From DATGSF01 sp035302865 (GTDB taxonomy: Bacteria > Bacteroidota > Bacteroidia > Chitinophagales > Chitinophagaceae), in NCBI GenBank assembly GCA_035302865.1, contig DATGSF010000128.1:1-17389 (forward strand): a stretch of DNA of 17,389 bases, in the 5' to 3' direction. The notes beneath the pieces are model-generated. The model searched no databases, was not told the origin of the DNA, and worked only from the letters and a program-made list of their open reading frames with translations. This document shows positions 13,982-17,389 of this stretch, one piece after another. Both the position numbers and the translations under genes were made by a program. The stretch's first letter is position 1. Every line of letters begins with the position of its first letter.

Positions 13982-14362
13982 ATGCCAAAAGTTCTAATTA
14001 TATTATTTGTAGCTATTGGAGGTGCCTTTGGTACTATTTTTCGGTATATTCTTAGTTTATTATTATCTAATAAAATACCCGGATTCCCATTAGCTACTTT
14101 TTTAACTAATATTATTGGTTGCTTAATTGCTGGCATTTTATTTGGATTTTTGATTCAAAAAGAACTCTTGCAATCCATTTTTTATTATTTTTTTCTTATT
14201 GGATTTTGTGGTGCCTTTACCACATTTTCTACTTTTGCAGTAGAAAATGTTTTGCTTTTACAAGAGGGAAAATACGCTGTTTTTTTGTTATATACCTTAT
14301 TGAGTGTAATTTCTGGTCTAGCATTAACAGTATTTGGTATTTTCTTAGGTAAAAGCATTTAG
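13982..14362 (+). CDS. crcB: Fluoride ion channel CrcB/FluC
   Basis: FluC channels are small dual-topology membrane dimers that let fluoride leave the cytosol. The chosen start is ATG at 13982, giving 126 residues, the normal size; an upstream in-frame TTG at 13961 would overlap the ketoacyl synthase. Four hydrophobic spans are visible. Family marks are IGGAFGTIFRY (12-22), the pore asparagine in LTNIIG (N43) and the phenylalanine-box segment FCGAFTTFSTFAVE with F82 and F85 at the positions I recall for characterised Fluc proteins. The usual NxxGSF reads NIIGCL here, so a serine is replaced by cysteine. It starts 10 bp after the synthase gene and is likely its operon partner. No fluoride riboswitch was seen upstream. 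The last 4 bases overlap the end of the convergent outer-membrane gene. Confidence 0.93.
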   Translation: MPKVLIILFVAIGGAFGTIFRYILSLLLSNKIPGFPLATFLTNIIGCLIAGILFGFLIQKELLQSIFYYFFLIGFCGAFTTFSTFAVENVLLLQEGKYAVFLLYTLLSVISGLALTVFGIFLGKSI

Positions 14363-16017
14363 AATAATGCTTTATAGCCAATATGAACTTGAATTTTTCT
14401 TAAATTAAAAGCATCTTGGTATTCTTTTCCTGCTCCAAAAGCTAAAGAAAATATTCCCGTATTAGTATAAAAGGACATTCCTGCCCCAAGACCCCATACA
14501 ATTTCACTTCGAAAATTCGAACCTGACTTCCGATGCAACCAAGCATTATCTGAAAATAAGAAGAAATAAGATCTTTGATTTAAGAATAAGCGGGGTTCGA
14601 TAGTATAAACTCCATAACTTTTAGTGTAAAATTGCAATTCATTAAAACCTCTTAATAAGCTTTGGCCTCCTATTCTGTATAAAGCATTTAAAGAAGTGTT
14701 TTTTAAATTCTTATGTGCAACGGATAAACTTTGAGCTAAATTAATGTTTTTTGAAAAAGGAATATAGAGTGAAGCCTCCATTTGTGCTTGCCAGAAGTAG
14801 GTATTAGCTGCTTGTTCTTCAGCATACCACTCTTTTAAAGGGATATTATATTTTTCTGCTTCTTCCAAATATGCACTATGAGCTTCTATATTCTTATTTA
14901 ATAATTGTACATTGCTTTTAATAGCCCAGCCTTTTCTAGCAACATGAAAATCATCTTTATTCTGGCTTTCAAAACCTAATACGATTCCACGATTGGAATA
15001 GTTGTTAATTTCCGGAATGGATTGTAAATATTCGAAATTTTGCAAATTCGCTTGAATAATTTGGCTGTTTTCTTGATAGTATCCAAAACGTATAAAATTT
15101 TGATAAGATAAATAATAACGGATACCAATTTGTAACTTTTGTTGATAATAAGCAGAATCTTTAAAATTTAGATCAAATGCGATTTCAGGGCCAAAATCTA
15201 GATTAGCCAGATAAGGCAAATGTGCTTTAAAGTGTAATTGCGGAGAGCTTGCTTCTAGGTTTTTGTAATTAAATACAAGCTCTTCTCCTTGTTTTAAAAT
15301 ATTCCACAAATGCATTGCAATATCTGCAGTTATTTTTATCCTAGTTTGAGAAGAGGCTTCTCCGGAATGTATTCCCAGAATACCATCAATACTACTAGCT
15401 CTTTCTTTATCTATTGGAAGAATCCATTTATTTTGTGCTAAAGTAAAATTAAAAAAAGGCTCTGCGGTCCATTTTGCAAAAGGCAATTGCTGCACTTTTC
15501 TGTATGCTCTTGAAATTTTCTCGTGCTTATATGTTTCTCCTGGATTGAATTGAATTAGTTTATATAAAAAATGATTCTCCACTTCAAAACTGCCTTGTAT
15601 TTCAATAGTATCTATAACTTCGCGACTATTAGCTTTGATCGTATAATAAATATAGAGACTATCGTTTTTGGGAATTAAGCTTTGAATTTCCATTTGAGCA
15701 AAGGGGTGACCAGAATTTAAAAGACTATCTAAACTGTTTTTTTTAAAAACATCCCAGTTTTTCGGTAGAATTATGTCTTTTTGTAAAAAAGAATCTTCAG
15801 AATGCTCTAGAATGAAATATGAAAATTTTGGACCTAAATTATTCAAATGATCTTCCAAGTTTTCTGAGGGCTTTGCTGTAATATAGCCTCTTGAAATCCA
15901 ATCGTCTATGTGCTCTGTGTTCTTAGGCTGTTTTCCAGCTTTACTCTGTGCTTTTGCATTGAAGTTAATCATGCTAAGGCAGCATAAGATTGCTAGCAGT
16001 AAAAAATATTTATGCAT
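14359..16017 (-). CDS. TamA/BamA-like Omp85-superfamily outer-membrane protein
   Basis: This is a probable outer-membrane insertion or translocation barrel of the Omp85 superfamily. The 552 residues begin with a signal peptide (basic start, hydrophobic LLLAILCCLSMINF, likely cleavage after AKA). Two POTRA-like segments follow: about 60-130 (SLLNSGHPFAQMEIQ, LYIYYTIKAN) and about 132-200 (IDTIEIQGSFEVENHFLYKLIQFNPGE with HEKISRAYRKVQQL). The barrel runs from about 210 to 552 in alternating strands and carries the family motif LYRIGGQSLLRGFNE (RGF at 456-458), which contacts the barrel lumen in Omp85 proteins. It ends in a terminal phenylalanine, the usual barrel sorting signal. A polar loop of about 22 residues (381-402) is probably extracellular. 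It is shorter than BamA, which has five POTRA domains, and close to TamA. No TamB-like partner lies beside it. It overlaps the crcB stop by 4 bp and diverges from the desaturase gene. Confidence 0.82.
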   Translation of the reverse strand: MHKYFLLLAILCCLSMINFNAKAQSKAGKQPKNTEHIDDWISRGYITAKPSENLEDHLNNLGPKFSYFILEHSEDSFLQKDIILPKNWDVFKKNSLDSLLNSGHPFAQMEIQSLIPKNDSLYIYYTIKANSREVIDTIEIQGSFEVENHFLYKLIQFNPGETYKHEKISRAYRKVQQLPFAKWTAEPFFNFTLAQNKWILPIDKERASSIDGILGIHSGEASSQTRIKITADIAMHLWNILKQGEELVFNYKNLEASSPQLHFKAHLPYLANLDFGPEIAFDLNFKDSAYYQQKLQIGIRYYLSYQNFIRFGYYQENSQIIQANLQNFEYLQSIPEINNYSNRGIVLGFESQNKDDFHVARKGWAIKSNVQLLNKNIEAHSAYLEEAEKYNIPLKEWYAEEQAANTYFWQAQMEASLYIPFSKNINLAQSLSVAHKNLKNTSLNALYRIGGQSLLRGFNELQFYTKSYGVYTIEPRLFLNQRSYFFLFSDNAWLHRKSGSNFRSEIVWGLGAGMSFYTNTGIFSLAFGAGKEYQDAFNLRKIQVHIGYKALF

Positions 16018-16033
16018 GATAACGTTATATTAA

Positions 16034-16064
16034 TTGTTATTGACAAAGTAAATGCTGACCTTTG
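16034..16064 (+). promoter_or_regulatory. Putative promoter of the desaturase gene
   Basis: TTG (16034-16036), a 20-bp spacer and GACCTTTG (16057-16064, one mismatch from TAnnTTTG) form a well-spaced Bacteroidota promoter, giving a leader of about 24 bases before the ATG at 16094. Confidence 0.5.
16044..16051 (-). promoter_or_regulatory. Putative -7 element of the Omp85-like gene
   Basis: On the minus strand this reads TTACTTTG, one mismatch from TAnnTTTG, placed about 27 bp before the start codon. It faces the desaturase -7 element on the other strand. No -33 match was found. Confidence 0.35.
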
Positions 16065-16093
16065 TGTAAATTAAATAATAATAAACAAATTTA

Positions 16094-17200
16094 ATGTCAA
16101 ATAAATCAATTCCCAAATTTCCAGCGGTTAGACCTAGTTTACATGCGGAATTAAGAAATAGAGTGAATGCTTATTTTAATGAAAATAATATTAAGCAAAC
16201 TGGAAATAGTAATTTATATACAAAGGGCTTTATATTAATAGGCTTATTTGTATTGACCTATTTGCATCTCATGCTTTTTAAGCCTGAATGGTATTGGGCA
16301 ATAATAGAATCCGCATTTATGGGAGTGCTGGTAGCAGCTATAGGCTTTAATGTAATGCATGATGGTAGTCATGGTAGCTTTAGTACTAAGAAGTGGGAGA
16401 ATAGAATAGCAAGTTATTCTATGAGTATGTTAGGCGCTAGCCATTTTATGTGGAATATAAAACATAATATGATTCATCATAGTTATACCAATGTGGATGG
16501 AGTAGATGATGATATAGAAATTGGGATTTTAATGCGCTTTGCACCGACTCAAAAGCATATGAAATACCATAAATTTCAACATCTGTATTTTGGATTTTTG
16601 TATTCTTTAATGTATGTTTTTTGGGTTTTTTATAGTGATTATAAAAAATACTTTTCTGGAAAGATTGGAGTTGTGCCCTTAAAAAAGATGAACACAAAAC
16701 AACATTTGGGTTTTTGGGCTGTGAAAATTTTCCATTTAGTAGTTTATTGCATTATACCTATTGCAGTGTGGGGACTATGGGCTTGGTTGATTGGTTTTAT
16801 TATTATGGCTTTAGTTGGAGGCTTTATTTTAAGTATAGTTTTCCAATTGGCGCATACAGTAGAGCATACTGAATTTCCTGTAGCTGATTTTGATACCAAT
16901 TTACTTCCAGATGAATTTGCAAAGCATCAAATTAAGACTACTGCTAATTTTGCAATAGACAATAAAATAATTAGTTGGCTTGTGGGAGGTTTAAATTTTC
17001 AAATTGAACATCATTTGTTTCCAAAAATATCTCATGTTCATTATCCTGCTATTAGCAAAATTGTTCGCAAAGTCTGTATAGATTATGATCTAAATTACAT
17101 TGAATATCCTACTATGACTAAAGCAATTGGAGCACATGTACGTTTTCTGAAAGATATGGGAAGAGGAGATGCAAATACCAACGATATGCTAGTTGCTTAA
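16094..17200 (+). CDS. Membrane fatty-acid desaturase (front-end/linoleoyl type, no cytochrome b5 domain)
   Basis: This 368-residue integral membrane di-iron enzyme introduces a double bond into acyl chains of lipids or acyl-CoA, using O2 and an electron donor. The three histidine boxes are intact: HDGSH (89-93), HNMIHH (124-129) and the front-end-type QIEHH (303-307, within NFQIEHHLFP). An additional QLAHTVEH (251-258) is typical of this branch. Hydrophobic pairs lie at about 44-62 and 70-88, and again at about 165-180 and 208-250. There is no fused cytochrome b5, so electrons must come from a separate carrier such as ferredoxin. The QxxHH box places it nearer to delta-5/delta-6-like enzymes than to delta-9 types, but regioselectivity cannot be read from sequence. 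It stands alone, divergent from the Omp85-like gene. The FabB-type gene 2 kb away suggests a shared membrane-lipid theme. Confidence 0.9.
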   Translation: MSNKSIPKFPAVRPSLHAELRNRVNAYFNENNIKQTGNSNLYTKGFILIGLFVLTYLHLMLFKPEWYWAIIESAFMGVLVAAIGFNVMHDGSHGSFSTKKWENRIASYSMSMLGASHFMWNIKHNMIHHSYTNVDGVDDDIEIGILMRFAPTQKHMKYHKFQHLYFGFLYSLMYVFWVFYSDYKKYFSGKIGVVPLKKMNTKQHLGFWAVKIFHLVVYCIIPIAVWGLWAWLIGFIIMALVGGFILSIVFQLAHTVEHTEFPVADFDTNLLPDEFAKHQIKTTANFAIDNKIISWLVGGLNFQIEHHLFPKISHVHYPAISKIVRKVCIDYDLNYIEYPTMTKAIGAHVRFLKDMGRGDANTNDMLVA

Positions 17201-17207
17201 ATTATTG

Positions 17208-17253
17208 AAAAGGCTTGTCATTGTTTGTTTAAAGAAATAGCGACAGGTCTTTT
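17208..17253 (+). terminator. Possible terminator after the desaturase gene
   Basis: AAAAGGCTTGTC (17208-17219) can pair with GACAGGTCTTTT (17242-17253) through 12 bp with two G-T wobbles; the loop is 22 bases. A broken T-rich run follows (CTAATTTTTTT). The large loop makes this weaker than the other terminators in the window. Confidence 0.5.
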
Positions 17254-17308
17254 CTAATTTTTTTCCAATTTTCTTTCATAAATATTTTTTTATTTAAAAA
17301 CTTGGTAT

Positions 17309-17316
17309 TACCTTTG
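17309..17316 (+). promoter_or_regulatory. Promoter element for a gene beyond the right edge
   Basis: TACCTTTG matches TAnnTTTG exactly and is followed by GCA, as in strong Bacteroidota promoters that I recall ahead of ribosomal and stable-RNA genes. The -33 area is T-rich without an exact TTG. The transcribed gene is outside the window. Confidence 0.6.
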
Positions 17317-17320
17317 CAAT

Positions 17321-17340
17321 CCGCTCGGGCAAAAAAGCGG
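17321..17340 (+). other. Short GC-rich hairpin at the start of the right-edge transcript
   Basis: CCGCT (17321-17325) and AGCGG (17336-17340) form a 5-bp GC-rich stem with the loop CGGGCAAAAA. It begins 4 bases after the TACCTTTG element, so it would lie at the very 5' end of the transcript. It is the most GC-rich spot in its surroundings, and no coding sequence follows before the edge. Confidence 0.45.
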
Positions 17341-17389
17341 AAGTTCTTTTAAGCATTATTTATTTCCAATTCTTTTTAAGAAAAAGGTT

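Noticed and set aside
13900..13982. Fluoride riboswitch ahead of crcB
   Set aside because: The region upstream is coding sequence of the ketoacyl synthase and shows no riboswitch-like fold by eye.
13906..14136. 76-codon open frame on the minus strand across the synthase-crcB junction
   Set aside because: It lies opposite two well-supported genes and has no recognisable domain or promoter.

Overview
This AT-rich window reads as chromosomal DNA of a member of the Bacteroidota. The grounds are the protein families (a fused E1 alpha/beta 2-oxoacid dehydrogenase, a DUF6089-type outer-membrane barrel, an RprX/RprY-like two-component pair, an ACMSD-type amidohydrolase), the lack of clear Shine-Dalgarno sequences, and several upstream copies of TAnnTTTG, the -7 promoter element of this phylum. 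The order cannot be fixed from sequence alone. No rRNA, tRNA, CRISPR array, insertion sequence, integrase or phage gene was seen, and almost all genes are housekeeping or metabolic.

Layout, left to right. (1) The 3' part of a CcmF-type cytochrome c biogenesis gene runs off the left edge. It is followed 16 bp later by a complete ACMSD (kynurenine-pathway decarboxylase) gene. (2) A 558-bp non-coding, very AT-rich stretch precedes a cold-shock protein gene, which ends in a strong bidirectional terminator. (3) etfB-etfA lie on the minus strand and encode the electron-transfer flavoprotein. (4) A DUF6089-type beta-barrel gene lies on the minus strand. Back to back with it is a plus-strand operon of a fused E1 alpha/beta dehydrogenase and a RidA-family deaminase. 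(5) An LPG-synthase-like transmembrane protein on the minus strand starts only about 14 bp from ruvC on the plus strand. ruvC heads a tightly packed run: ruvC, sensor histidine kinase, OmpR-type regulator, FabB-type ketoacyl synthase, and the fluoride channel gene crcB. (6) A TamA/BamA-like Omp85 protein on the minus strand meets crcB tail to tail. It diverges from a membrane fatty-acid desaturase across a 76-bp promoter region. (7) The right edge holds a well-formed promoter and a short GC-rich hairpin belonging to a gene outside the window.

Possible functional threads. Envelope and lipid functions (FabB-type synthase, desaturase, Omp85 protein, LPG-type membrane protein, DUF6089 barrel) cluster around the two-component system. 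ACMSD and the RidA protein, whose N-terminal part resembles 2-aminomuconate deaminase, could act in the same branch of tryptophan breakdown, and ETF could take electrons from acyl-CoA dehydrogenases. These links are inferences from family and position. No clearly new biological system was recognised. The best candidates for follow-up are the RidA/ACMSD pair, the long cold-shock leader, the overlapping divergent promoters, and the coupling of the two-component system to the fatty-acid synthase gene.
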